Assembly (NCBI GenBank): GCA_003218935.1 | Contig: QHPA01000216.1 | Coordinates: forward strand, 1 to 9,280 | Direction of reading: 5' to 3' | From: Verrucomicrobiota bacterium | Lineage (GTDB): Bacteria; Verrucomicrobiota; Verrucomicrobiia; Limisphaerales; AV2 | Length of the DNA stretch: 9,280 nt | Shown here: piece after piece, positions 1-6,667 of the stretch | How positions within the stretch are numbered: the stretch's first letter is position 1 | Layout of the letters: each line of letters begins with the position of its first letter | Notes under the pieces: generated by a model | The model's database searches: none | The model's input: only the letters and a program-made list of their open reading frames with translations | Told to the model about the DNA's origin: nothing | Made by a program: the position numbers and the translations under genes

Positions 1-257
1 GGACTCAGGAAAACGTCTGCTGAACTGGCGCCCCGGACCTGGTGGCGTCGTTGCAGATCCTTTTCCAGATCGGCTTTCAATTTGGGCGCCGTGACGCCCA
101 ATTTCTGCAGCAATTCGGGAATGAGGCTGTCGGATTGTTGAGCCAGAGCCAGGAGCAGATGTTCTCCGTCGATTTCCTGGTGCGAGTAGCGGTGGGCGAT
201 TTGCTGCGCCTCCTGCAACGCCGCCTGCGCCTTAACGGTCAGTTTGTCCAGTTGCAT
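1..257 (-). CDS. clpB: ClpB disaggregase, N-terminal fragment (gene runs off the left edge)
   Basis: This is the 5' end of a gene; 85 full codons are visible before the window ends. The reverse-strand translation begins MQLDKLTVKAQAALQEAQ and continues with HRYSHQEIDGEHLLLALAQQ and SLIPELLQKLGV. That is the Clp N-terminal repeat domain of ClpB, the AAA+ ATPase that works with DnaK to pull proteins out of aggregates in the cytoplasm. The ATP-binding domains and the middle coiled coil lie outside the window, so ClpB is preferred over ClpA/ClpC from the characteristic opening only. The ATG at 257-255 is the first possible start, because an in-frame TGA lies three codons upstream. There is no strong Shine-Dalgarno site; a GAGG lies about 13 nt upstream. 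The gene is separated from ompH by 260 bp and a possible terminator, so it is probably transcribed independently. I see no CIRCE operator upstream. Confidence 0.9.
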   Translation of the reverse strand, partial: MQLDKLTVKAQAALQEAQQIAHRYSHQEIDGEHLLLALAQQSDSLIPELLQKLGVTAPKLKADLEKDLQRRHQVRGASSADVFLS

Positions 258-438
258 GATCCATCAATAACCTCGATGGAGGAAGCGTCAACCCGCTTCT
301 GGCACCCGACAAGCGACTCCTTATTGGCACCACCACCGGAACACGGACTGGCAAGCTGGCGAGTCAAGCGGCCTCGTGGTTTTATGTGAATCGTCGTTCT
401 AAGCAGGTGAGAACTGCAAGAACTGGTCTCATTGCGGG

Positions 439-463
439 AAAAAAATCCGAATCAGCGAGTCAG
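439..463 (-). terminator. Possible weak intrinsic terminator after ompH
   Basis: About 56 nt after the ompH stop, the minus strand has a 7-bp stem with a 3-nt loop (463-457 pairs with 453-447). It contains one mismatch and one G-U pair and is followed by an A and seven T residues (445-439). The T tract is good but the stem is weak, so this is only a plausible end for the prs-ompH unit. The rest of the 258-518 spacer holds degenerate short repeats next to the ompH stop and two TTGAC hexamers that could be -35 elements (362-367 and 286-291, minus strand). Neither has a convincing -10 box. Confidence 0.35.
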
Positions 464-478
464 CCAGGGCCTCCTGCA

Positions 479-520
479 TTTGGCGTTTGGGATTTCGGCA
501 TTCCCTTGACCTTCGTCATT
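479..520 (-). repeat. Three degenerate copies of an AATGNCGAA-like motif
   Basis: Read on the minus strand, AATGACGAA (520-512), AATGCCGAA (502-494) and AACGCCAAA (487-479) follow each other at 18- and 15-nt intervals. The first overlaps the ompH stop codon. They could be the remains of a short dispersed intergenic repeat, but three decayed copies may also be chance. Confidence 0.3.
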
Positions 521-1181
521 ATTTCTTGCCCTCTTTTGTCGCCTTCTTGTCGTTCGGCTTGTCTTTGCTTTCTTCGGTTTTTTGAAGGCCGATCGGAGCG
601 CTGGCGTTAAGTTGCGAAAGGATCTCCGCCGTAATGTCATTCTGACCGTTGGTGTAAAGCACGATCGGGGTGCTGCCGACCGGGGTAGGAGTCTGTGCCG
701 ACGTGTCAATCACGAGCGAGTACCCGGCCGCCCTCGCTTTGGCATCGATCAATTCGCGAATATCCTTGAGAATGTTGTCGGTCATACGGCGGACCTGGAT
801 ACCCAGGTTTTCGTTGGAGTTTTTCCGAAAGAGATCGGCCGTTTGATCGATTTCCTTGATTTCCAGCAGCTTCTTTTCGGCGGCGCTTTTGCGCTTGTCG
901 CGTTCCTCGGTGGAGACGGCCTGATCGGTTGAACTGTCGATCAGCTTTTTATATTCGTCGTTGGCCTTTTGATAATCATCCAACATCCCTTTGAACTTCT
1001 TATCAAAATCGGCCTTTTGATCATCGACCAGGGCTTGGGCCTGTTTCTTCTTCCAGTAGTTGTCAAAGACCCTTTTCAGATCAATGACGGCGATTTTGGT
1101 TTGCGCCTGAGCGGTCGCGGTCAGGCAAGAGACGGCAAGGAGTGTCAGGAGGGCTTTGCTGAGAAGACAGTTCATTTTCAT
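519..1181 (-). CDS. ompH: OmpH/Skp family periplasmic chaperone
   Basis: A 220-residue Skp/OmpH-type protein. Such proteins form periplasmic trimers that hold unfolded outer-membrane proteins on their way to the BAM complex. Residues 1-26 look like a Sec signal peptide (MKMN start, hydrophobic core, cleavage likely after AQA-26). The mature part opens with KIAVIDLKRVFDNYWKKKQ, typical of the family. Residues 42-145 are a charged, coiled-coil-prone stretch, the arms of the chaperone. Near residues 154-185 the chain returns to the body strands (YSLVIDTS, PIVLYTNGQNDIT). The last 20 residues are a lysine-rich tail not needed for the fold. C19 within VSC is a poor lipobox, so a lipoprotein is less likely. 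It lies 12 nt after the bamA stop, the usual bamA-ompH pairing. There is no clear ribosome binding site. The start could equally be the second ATG, two codons in. Confidence 0.9.
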   Translation of the reverse strand: MKMNCLLSKALLTLLAVSCLTATAQAQTKIAVIDLKRVFDNYWKKKQAQALVDDQKADFDKKFKGMLDDYQKANDEYKKLIDSSTDQAVSTEERDKRKSAAEKKLLEIKEIDQTADLFRKNSNENLGIQVRRMTDNILKDIRELIDAKARAAGYSLVIDTSAQTPTPVGSTPIVLYTNGQNDITAEILSQLNASAPIGLQKTEESKDKPNDKKATKEGKK

Positions 1182-1193
1182 GCGCCAGAGAAG

Positions 1194-2894
1194 TTAAAAC
1201 GGACGTGAATAGCCGACGCTGAACTGGAACCGGCCGGAACCGCTGGTGTCCGAGCCGTGCGTGATCGGAAATGCATAATCCAGACGCAGCGGCGCCGGGC
1301 CCAGTTGCGGGATGAGCAGCCGGAGGCCGACGCCCCAGTCGTCGTTGTAGTTCCCGAGATTGAAGTCATAGGCTTTGGAGTAAACCATACCGATGTCATA
1401 GAAGGCCGCAAAGCGCAATCGTTCAATGATCGGAATGCTGTATTCCGCGGAGAGAAACCAATACGTTCCGCCGCCGAGCGGCTCGCCGAACTCGTCTTTC
1501 GGTCCGACATGACGGAACTTGTAACCGCGCAGTGTGTTGGCGCCGCCGAGGAAAAACCGGTCGAACAACGGCACTCGGGTGGAATCGCCATACGCTTTCA
1601 CCACGCCCGCGCTGCCGCCCAATTCCAGCACGTGTCCCGCAAAAGGCCCTTTGAAATACCACGAGGACTGTAGATCGAGTTTGTAAAAGTCCGTGTCGCC
1701 GCCAAACGGTCCGCCCGCAACCGACGCGCTCAGAGAAGTGAGCTGACCGCGGCTCGGCAGGTAACCCCCGCCGCGAGTGTCGTAAGTCAGCGTGGCGCCG
1801 ACTTTGGAAACGAGGCGATCGCCACTTTCTTCTGCCAACGTGGGCGAGATGCTGGGCGGGACGACGGTGTGGAGAGGGACAAGTTGTCCGAATGAGAACG
1901 GGCTTGGAGTCGACACGATATTGGTCGCCGTCAACGACTGATCGAAATGAATGCCCACATTCTCGATTGTGTAGTTGAGCCCGATCTGAAACGCGTCCGT
2001 GAACAGGGCGCGCCTCAGACCGATCCTTGCGCCGGTCTCCCGCTGGTCGTACAGATCGCTGTAATAGAGGATATCCCGGTGAAATAAATCGAAATCAAGG
2101 GCCAGATGGCGGTTGAGGAACCAGGGCTCGACGAAGCTCAACTCGTAGTTCTCCTGACGCGTCCCGATCGTCGCCTGGAGTCGCAGTTTCTGGCCGCCTC
2201 CGGTGAAGTAGGGCGGATTGAACAGGTCGAAGTTCCCCTGCGTCATGCCCACGTAGCCGAAAAGCTGATCGATCGAGCTGAAGCCGGCGCCAAAATAAAA
2301 ATTTCCCGACGACCCTTCTTCAACGTCCACGATCAGATTTTTCAGGTTCGGCACTTCCGTCGGCTCCACGCTCATTTGGACTTTGCCTTGGGTGAAATAC
2401 TGCAAACCTTCCAGACGCTCCTTGCTCAACTTGACGCGAACCATGTCGAACACCTCACCCGGCGACACGGACAGTTCGCGCCGGATGACTTTGTCTTTCG
2501 TCTTGGTGTTGCCCCGGATTTCAATCTTCTCTATTTTCGACGGCTCGCCTTCATCAATCTGGTAAACCAGGTCCATCGTGCCCCGGTCGGTGTTGGGGTT
2601 TTTGATGGTCCCGACAATAATCCGGTCCCGCTCGCCTTTGCCAATGTAACCGTGGGCGCCATAAAAGTCCTCAATCGCCTCGCGGTCTCTTTCCAACCCC
2701 TTCGGCGTAAAAATTTCTCCTTCAAGCATGCGCGGTTTGACCGGACGCCCGAGGACGACCACGCCTTGCCGGATCTGTTCGGCCGTGAACCTGGCGTTGC
2801 CTTTGAACTCGACCGAACCGACCTTGTAACGCTGGCCTTCATAAACGATGAAGCGGATGACCAGGCGCGTCGGGCTGGAGTAGTCCAGCTTCAC
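1194..2894 (-). CDS. bamA: BamA, C-terminal part (POTRA3 remnant, POTRA4-5 and beta-barrel); split gene
   Basis: This is the larger part of a BamA (Omp85) protein, the outer-membrane insertase. From the GTG at 2894 the product has 566 residues. It begins in the last strands of POTRA3 (VKLDYSSPTRLVIRF, YEGQR), then POTRA4 (from YKVGSVEFKGN) and POTRA5 (from SKIEKIEIRGN). From about residue 197 (NFYFGAGFSS) it is a 16-strand-type barrel. LRGY at 455-458 matches the conserved (V/L)RG(F/Y) motif of loop 6. The chain ends in FSVGYSRPF, a terminal-Phe beta-signal. On its own it lacks a signal peptide, so it could not be exported as a separate protein. The chosen GTG overlaps the stop of the upstream part (GTGA) and has GAGGAG 5 nt before it. 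An earlier in-frame GTG at 2933 only adds 13 residues that are the out-of-frame shadow of the upstream part. The sequence looks under selection, so the break is recent or artefactual. Confidence 0.85.
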   Translation of the reverse strand: MKLDYSSPTRLVIRFIVYEGQRYKVGSVEFKGNARFTAEQIRQGVVVLGRPVKPRMLEGEIFTPKGLERDREAIEDFYGAHGYIGKGERDRIIVGTIKNPNTDRGTMDLVYQIDEGEPSKIEKIEIRGNTKTKDKVIRRELSVSPGEVFDMVRVKLSKERLEGLQYFTQGKVQMSVEPTEVPNLKNLIVDVEEGSSGNFYFGAGFSSIDQLFGYVGMTQGNFDLFNPPYFTGGGQKLRLQATIGTRQENYELSFVEPWFLNRHLALDFDLFHRDILYYSDLYDQRETGARIGLRRALFTDAFQIGLNYTIENVGIHFDQSLTATNIVSTPSPFSFGQLVPLHTVVPPSISPTLAEESGDRLVSKVGATLTYDTRGGGYLPSRGQLTSLSASVAGGPFGGDTDFYKLDLQSSWYFKGPFAGHVLELGGSAGVVKAYGDSTRVPLFDRFFLGGANTLRGYKFRHVGPKDEFGEPLGGGTYWFLSAEYSIPIIERLRFAAFYDIGMVYSKAYDFNLGNYNDDWGVGLRLLIPQLGPAPLRLDYAFPITHGSDTSGSGRFQFSVGYSRPF

Positions 2895-3580
2895 TTCTGC
2901 TCCTCTTTGAGCTTGCCGCTGCCGGTCAGCCACGAAAACATCCAGTGCCGCCGCGTCTTGAGTTGCTTGCGCAATTTTCGCTGGGAAAAAGCCTGCGCGC
3001 CGACGAACTGAACCTCCATGATCCTGACCTTGGGCGCTTCCTTGATGTCAAACGTGACCGTCGCGCGTCCGAGCTGCTCGTTGATGCTCTGCTTGGGCTC
3101 GATCTTCGTCTGCTGGTAACCGGCTTTCTCGTACAGCTTTTTGATTTCCTGCGCGTCGGAAAAGAGTTTGTAATCGTCCAGCGGCTCGCCAATCTTCGAC
3201 TTCACCATCTTGAGCAGCTTGGTGTTGCTGTATTTTCGGTTCCCCTCAAATCGAACCTCGCTGAGCACCGGCTGGCCCTGCACCACGTAAATCAACTTCA
3301 CGCCTCCATTCTCCGTACGGTCGGCCTCAACCCGGATGTCGCGAAAATAACCTGTCGCTTTGAGCGCGCGAATATCGTCGGTGGTCGCGTCCGGATTGTA
3401 TGGGTCTCCAATCTTGATGTGAATGTTCGCGCGAACGAGGTCGTCACTGACGGCCGGTGGGCCGACGTGCCGGATTTCAATTTTTTCAACGAGCCGTCCC
3501 GTCTGCGCAGCCGGCAATGACAGCCAGCCCGGCGCCAGCATCCAAAGCAGCAGCCAGCAACGGCATCGCAACAATTTCAT
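2891..3580 (-). CDS. bamA: BamA, N-terminal part (signal peptide, POTRA1-2 and start of POTRA3); split gene
   Basis: This 229-residue ORF is the first quarter of BamA. Residues 1-25 are a signal peptide (basic start, LLLWMLAPGWLSL core, cleavage near AAQ). POTRA1 covers about 30-102 (from VEKIEIRHVG), POTRA2 about 105-182 (from LSEVRFEGN), and POTRA3 opens at about 185 (VRIMEVQFVGAQAFSQ). It stops with TGA right after WLTGSGKLKEEQK, in the middle of POTRA3. Compared with E. coli BamA, roughly 25 residues (the second helix region, LAGDLETLRSYYLDRGY in E. coli) are missing before homology resumes in another frame at 2894. A whole BamA is usually near 750-820 residues, and the two parts together give about 795. 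The ATG is 10 nt after the dnaB stop, with no obvious Shine-Dalgarno site. I read this as one gene broken by an out-of-frame deletion or an assembly error. Confidence 0.85.
   Translation of the reverse strand: MKLLRCRCWLLLWMLAPGWLSLPAAQTGRLVEKIEIRHVGPPAVSDDLVRANIHIKIGDPYNPDATTDDIRALKATGYFRDIRVEADRTENGGVKLIYVVQGQPVLSEVRFEGNRKYSNTKLLKMVKSKIGEPLDDYKLFSDAQEIKKLYEKAGYQQTKIEPKQSINEQLGRATVTFDIKEAPKVRIMEVQFVGAQAFSQRKLRKQLKTRRHWMFSWLTGSGKLKEEQK
2892..2905 (-). promoter_or_regulatory. GAGGAG ribosome-binding-like site and GTGA overlap at the bamA break
   Basis: On the minus strand GAGGAG (2905-2900) lies 5 nt before a GTG (2894-2892) whose last two bases belong to the TGA stop of the upstream bamA part. 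Spacing and overlap are ideal for reinitiation. The same bases also encode the Glu-Glu of KLKEEQ, where acidic residues are normal for BamA, so the site may be coincidental. Confidence 0.4.
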
Positions 3581-3590
3581 TCAGTTAACT

Positions 3591-5069
3591 CTAAGTCACG
3601 GCGTCGTCACTGAATTTCGCCCTGCTTTCGAAGCGCGTAATTGATCGCAGGAACGTCAGCGGGACATCTCCGGTTGGTCCGTTGCGTTGCTTGGCAATCA
3701 ATAAATTAATGGGAAGCACCTCGGGTATCGTGCCGGTATCTTCGTCGGTCACATCGTCTTTCCTTCTGCTTGGATCATCCGGGTCAACCTTGTACAAAAT
3801 GCCAACGAGATCGGCGTCCTGTTCGATCGCGCCCGATTCCCGGAGATCTGCGAGGTTTGGCTTTCGCCCCTTGTCGCGTTCGAAGTCTCGATTCAGTTGG
3901 CTCAGCACGATCATGGGAACCTTGAGTTCTTTTGCCAGGGCCTTCACGCCGTTCGATATATCTGCGATCTCCTGCTGCCGATTGTCGATCTTTCGGGACG
4001 TGGAATGCATTTGCTGCAAATAATCGATCACAAATAATTTGATTCCGTTTTGTTGGGCCATGCGCCGCGCCTTGGCGCGAAGCTGGAGGATGGAAAGGCC
4101 TGAAGTATCATCGATGTACAGCGGGGCGCCCGCCAACTGGCCGGCGGCACTGGTGATTTTCGGAAAGTCCCGCTCGACCAAAAACCCGCTGCGAATATCC
4201 TTGAGGTTCACTTTGGCTCGGGAACACAACAGGCGAAGCACCAGCGAGTCCGCGGTCATCTCCAGGCTGAACACACCGACCGGCAGCCGCTCATCCACCG
4301 CCACATGCTCGGCAATGTTCATGGCCAGAGACGTTTTCCCCGTGCTCGGACGCGCCGCAATGACGATCATCTCGCCTTCATGCAGGCCGCTGGTCATTTT
4401 GTCCAGATCGACAAATCCCGTGCCGATGCCGGTTAACATTCCCTGCCGCTGGTGGTAGATCTCGATCGTGTTGATGGCCCGATGAACCAGATCCTTGATG
4501 GTGTTGGTGCTGGCCTCGACGCGCTCTTCGCTGATGCGCAAAACGTCCCGCTCAACCTCGTCGAGCAATGAGTCCACCTCGCCTTGATGCTCGTAAACGC
4601 GTCCGACGACGCCCGTGCAGGTCTGGATCATTCGTCGCAGCAAATGTTTTTCCCGGACGATGTCCGTGTAGTACGTGAGGTTGGCCGCCGACGGCACGGC
4701 GTCCTGCAACGATGAGAGGTACGAGAGTCCACCTACGCCTTCAAGCTGGTTCCGGTCCTTGAGCCGCTGCTGGACCGTCACCAGATCAATCGCCTCTTTG
4801 TGATCATACATCTCCACGAACAACTCGTAGATGTGCCGGTGGCGCAGATCGTAAAACACTTCCGAACCGGACTTGAATTTCTCGATGCAAACGCCCATGC
4901 TCTCGTTGGATGACAGCAACGCGCAACCGAGCACGCCCTGCTCGGCTTCGATCGAATGCGGTGGAAGGCGGTCTACTTTGACGGCGCTCGTCGCCGGCGA
5001 TTTTTGCCGGCGTGCTTTTTGCAAGTCCGGCGGCGGTCCGCCGGCTTCAGTTTCAAGGGAATCAATCAT
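3591..5069 (-). CDS. dnaB: Replicative DNA helicase DnaB
   Basis: A 492-residue hexameric helicase that unwinds DNA 5' to 3' at the replication fork. After about 33 low-complexity residues comes the helical N-terminal domain (LPPHSIEAEQGVLGCALL, 35-52), which in the family contacts primase. A linker and the RecA-like motor domain follow from about 190. Visible motifs are Walker A ARPSTGKTS (239-247), SLEM (268-271), Walker B LFVIDYLQ (345-352), SQLNR (390-394), LRESGAIEQDADLV (409-422) and IAKQRNGPTG (459-468). There is no intein. The frame extends to a TTG at 5105, but the ATG at 5069 is preferred because the extra 12 residues (MRCATFLCLVSC) are unlike DnaB. No ribosome binding site stands out. 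It follows ssb and rplI, a frequent bacterial order, and its stop is 10 nt before bamA. Confidence 0.95.
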   Translation of the reverse strand: MIDSLETEAGGPPPDLQKARRQKSPATSAVKVDRLPPHSIEAEQGVLGCALLSSNESMGVCIEKFKSGSEVFYDLRHRHIYELFVEMYDHKEAIDLVTVQQRLKDRNQLEGVGGLSYLSSLQDAVPSAANLTYYTDIVREKHLLRRMIQTCTGVVGRVYEHQGEVDSLLDEVERDVLRISEERVEASTNTIKDLVHRAINTIEIYHQRQGMLTGIGTGFVDLDKMTSGLHEGEMIVIAARPSTGKTSLAMNIAEHVAVDERLPVGVFSLEMTADSLVLRLLCSRAKVNLKDIRSGFLVERDFPKITSAAGQLAGAPLYIDDTSGLSILQLRAKARRMAQQNGIKLFVIDYLQQMHSTSRKIDNRQQEIADISNGVKALAKELKVPMIVLSQLNRDFERDKGRKPNLADLRESGAIEQDADLVGILYKVDPDDPSRRKDDVTDEDTGTIPEVLPINLLIAKQRNGPTGDVPLTFLRSITRFESRAKFSDDAVT

Positions 5070-5196
5070 GCAGGAAACCAGACATAAAAATGTGGCGCAC
5101 CGCAAACAAGAGTTATTCTTGAATAATCACAGGTTGTGCACAAGACGCGCTGGCTTCTCTGTAAAAAGCGGCTCGAAGAAAAATTCCGTCCGTAGA
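5070..5196 (-). other. AT-rich rplI-dnaB spacer with two palindromes
   Basis: This 127-bp spacer is the longest gap inside the prs-ompH block. It holds a perfect 10-bp palindrome TTGTGCACAA (5134-5143), which contains a 7-of-9 match to the DnaA box TTATCCACA, and a 6-bp inverted repeat TTATTC-TT-GAATAA (5113-5126). A TTGTGC / AAGAAT pair 17 nt apart on the minus strand is a poor promoter match. There is no GC-rich hairpin with a T tract. It could be a regulatory spot or an internal promoter for dnaB, but nothing here is decisive. Confidence 0.25.
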
Positions 5197-5826
5197 TTAC
5201 TCCGCCTTTCTCTCCGCTTTCGGTTTCTTTGGCGGGCGTTCCTTTTTCGCCGCCGCTTTGGCCGAGGCAGCCTCTCCGGTCTTTGCCGAGGAGGCTTCTT
5301 TGCCTTTCTGCGGCGCGGCCTCTTTTGTCTTCGGCGCAGTGGCGGGTGCTTCGACCGGCTGCGGCAGCGCCGTGCCGCTTTCGACGCGGACCTTCAGCGT
5401 CGTGGTCACTTCGGGATGCAAACGCAGCTCGACGTCGTGCTCGCCCAGCGTGCGCAGCGGATGTTCGAGACGGATCTTCTTCTTGTCGATGGCGATTTCG
5501 AACTGGTGCCGGAGTTCGTCCGCAATCGTGCCGGCCGTGATCGAACCGAACAGCTTGCCTTCTTCGCCGGCCTTCACGTTGAGGACGAGCGTCATCTTTG
5601 AAAGGGCCTTGGCCAGTTCGCTCATGGTGTTGAACTCATGGGCTTCGCGCTGGGCGCGGCGTTGGCGCAGCGCTTCGAGACGCCGCTTGTTCGCCGCCGT
5701 CAACGGAATCGCAAGGCCCTGCGGAAAAAGATAGTTGCGCGCGTAACCGGCGGCGACCTTCACCTGGTCGGACTCGGCGCCGAGACCAATCACCTGATGA
5801 GCAAGAATGACTTCAGTTTTTGCCAT
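5197..5826 (-). CDS. rplI: 50S ribosomal protein L9 with a long Lys/Ala/Pro/Glu tail
   Basis: A 209-residue L9, the elongated protein that reaches from the base of the L1 stalk of the large subunit. The N-domain is clear: MAKTEVILAHQVIGLG, then GYARNYLFPQGLA (27-39), the L9 signature region. A connecting helix spans about 45-75 and the C-domain about 78-152 (LFGSITAGTIADEL; HPEVTTTLKVRV). Bacterial L9 is usually about 150 residues. Here residues 153-209 form an extra low-complexity tail rich in Lys, Ala, Pro and Glu. The frame continues two codons up to a TTG at 5832, but the ATG at 5826 matches where the family begins. There is no visible ribosome binding site. The gene lies 65 bp after ssb with no rpsR in between. 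Confidence 0.95.
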   Translation of the reverse strand: MAKTEVILAHQVIGLGAESDQVKVAAGYARNYLFPQGLAIPLTAANKRRLEALRQRRAQREAHEFNTMSELAKALSKMTLVLNVKAGEEGKLFGSITAGTIADELRHQFEIAIDKKKIRLEHPLRTLGEHDVELRLHPEVTTTLKVRVESGTALPQPVEAPATAPKTKEAAPQKGKEASSAKTGEAASAKAAAKKERPPKKPKAERKAE

Positions 5827-5871
5827 ACGCAAAGTGGAGCGTTGATAATTGAAGGATCAGAAGCTTCGCTC

Positions 5872-5885
5872 GCCGCGTCTGCGGC
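5872..5885 (-). other. Small hairpin in the ssb-rplI spacer
   Basis: On the minus strand GCCGC-AGAC-GCGGC makes a perfect 5-bp stem with a 4-nt loop just after the ssb stop. No T tract follows, so it is not an intrinsic terminator. It could be an RNA-processing or stability element, or chance in GC-rich DNA. Confidence 0.3.
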
Positions 5886-5891
5886 CGGGAG

Positions 5892-6341
5892 TTAGAATGG
5901 AACATCGTCCTCCGGTGGCGGCTCTTCCACTGCCTCCGGCGCCGCTGCCGGGGGAGCCGCCGGTTGTTTGATGCGCGCCGCAGCGGGCACGCCGCCTTCG
6001 CGGGACTGACCGGAGCCCAGGAACCTCACGTTTTCCGCCGTGACGAGAATCTTCGTGCGTTTCTGGTTGGTCTGTTTGTCATCCCACGTGTCCATGCGCA
6101 GACGCCCTTCAACCAGGATCGGGCTGCCCTTCTTCAAATACTGGCCGATTGTTTCCGCCTGGCGGCTGAACGCCTCGATGTCGATAAAGAGCACATCTTC
6201 CTTGGTTTCCCCGGTTTCAGTTTTCCACGTCCGATTGACAGCCAGACCGAGTTTGGCTACGGCCGTGCCTTTAGGCGTGTAACGCAGTTCCGGGTCCCGG
6301 GTCAGATTTCCCATCAAAATGATTTTGTTGAAACTGGCCAT
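5892..6341 (-). CDS. ssb: Single-stranded DNA-binding protein
   Basis: A 149-residue SSB that coats single-stranded DNA in replication, repair and recombination. The OB fold covers about 1-110: MASFNKIILMGNLTRDPELRY, LAVNRTW (33-39), FIDIEAFSRQAE (52-63), LVEGRL (76-81), and KILVTAENVRFL (97-108). A flexible Ala/Pro linker (about 119-143) leads to the acidic tip EDDVPF (144-149). In this family that tip recruits partners such as primase, RecO and PriA. Length and domain order are normal. It begins 11 nt after the rpsF stop without a recognisable Shine-Dalgarno site, consistent with coupling to rpsF. Confidence 0.96.
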   Translation of the reverse strand: MASFNKIILMGNLTRDPELRYTPKGTAVAKLGLAVNRTWKTETGETKEDVLFIDIEAFSRQAETIGQYLKKGSPILVEGRLRMDTWDDKQTNQKRTKILVTAENVRFLGSGQSREGGVPAAARIKQPAAPPAAAPEAVEEPPPEDDVPF

Positions 6342-6352
6342 AACAGTTCAGT

Positions 6353-6667
6353 TTATTTGGGTTTAGTGGTTTCTTTGGGCGGCGGCGCGACGGTGAAGAG
6401 GACACGAAAGACGTCTGCGTTTAAATCGAATCGTTGGCGCAGATGATTCACCGCGTCGGGCGCAATTTCAAAAATGAAATTCACGTAGAAACCGGAATGG
6501 TGCTTGCGATCGGCCACGCGGGTGAAGTTGCGTTTGTCCATCTTCTGAACCGTTTCTACTTTGCCGCCGGCGGCGGTGATCTCCGAGGAGATCTTATCCA
6601 GGACCTCCTTGATGCCCTCCTCTTTGCCCGCGGTGTCCAGGATGAACAAGCCTTCGTATTTTTTCAT
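6353..6667 (-). CDS. rpsF: 30S ribosomal protein S6
   Basis: A 104-residue S6, a small-subunit platform protein that pairs with S18. The opening MKKYEGLFILD and the later MDKRNFTRVADRKHHSGFYVNFIFE match the S6 ferredoxin-like fold. In the second stretch, S6 typically reads 'wGrrkLAYpI.k...G.Y', so this is a somewhat divergent copy. The C-terminus ends in a short PPPKETTKPK tail. Its ATG overlaps the pth stop (ATGA), a sign of translational coupling. A weak GAAG lies about 10 nt upstream. The S6:S18-responsive leader known upstream of rpsF in other bacteria has no room here, because the upstream sequence is pth coding sequence. Confidence 0.93.
   Translation of the reverse strand: MKKYEGLFILDTAGKEEGIKEVLDKISSEITAAGGKVETVQKMDKRNFTRVADRKHHSGFYVNFIFEIAPDAVNHLRQRFDLNADVFRVLFTVAPPPKETTKPK

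Noticed and set aside
232..312. Small minus-strand ORF from a TTG with AAGGAG upstream, overlapping the clpB start
   Set aside because: It resembles the prs leader arrangement, but it has no terminator, the overlap with clpB is 26 nt in another frame, and the peptide is unremarkable; most likely chance.
42..389. Plus-strand ORF of 115 codons
   Set aside because: It is the antisense of the clpB 5' end; the minus-strand frame is clear ClpB sequence and this one resembles nothing.
258..420. Heat-shock control of clpB (CIRCE or sigma-32-like promoter)
   Set aside because: No TTAGCACTC / GAGTGCTAA inverted repeat and no CTTGAAA-type promoter with a matching -10 could be found.
2106..3011. Long plus-strand ORF of 301 codons
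   Set aside because: It is antisense to bamA, spans the bamA break, and has no family resemblance; GC-rich coding DNA often leaves such open shadows.
5103..5105. TTG start for dnaB, 12 codons upstream of the ATG
   Set aside because: The added residues are hydrophobic and cysteine-rich, unlike DnaB, and there is no binding site; the ATG at 5069 is better.
4873..5601. Plus-strand ORF of 242 codons across the dnaB-rplI spacer
   Set aside because: It is antisense to the start of dnaB and most of rplI, with Arg/Leu/Phe-rich composition typical of a shadow of Lys/Glu-rich coding sequence.
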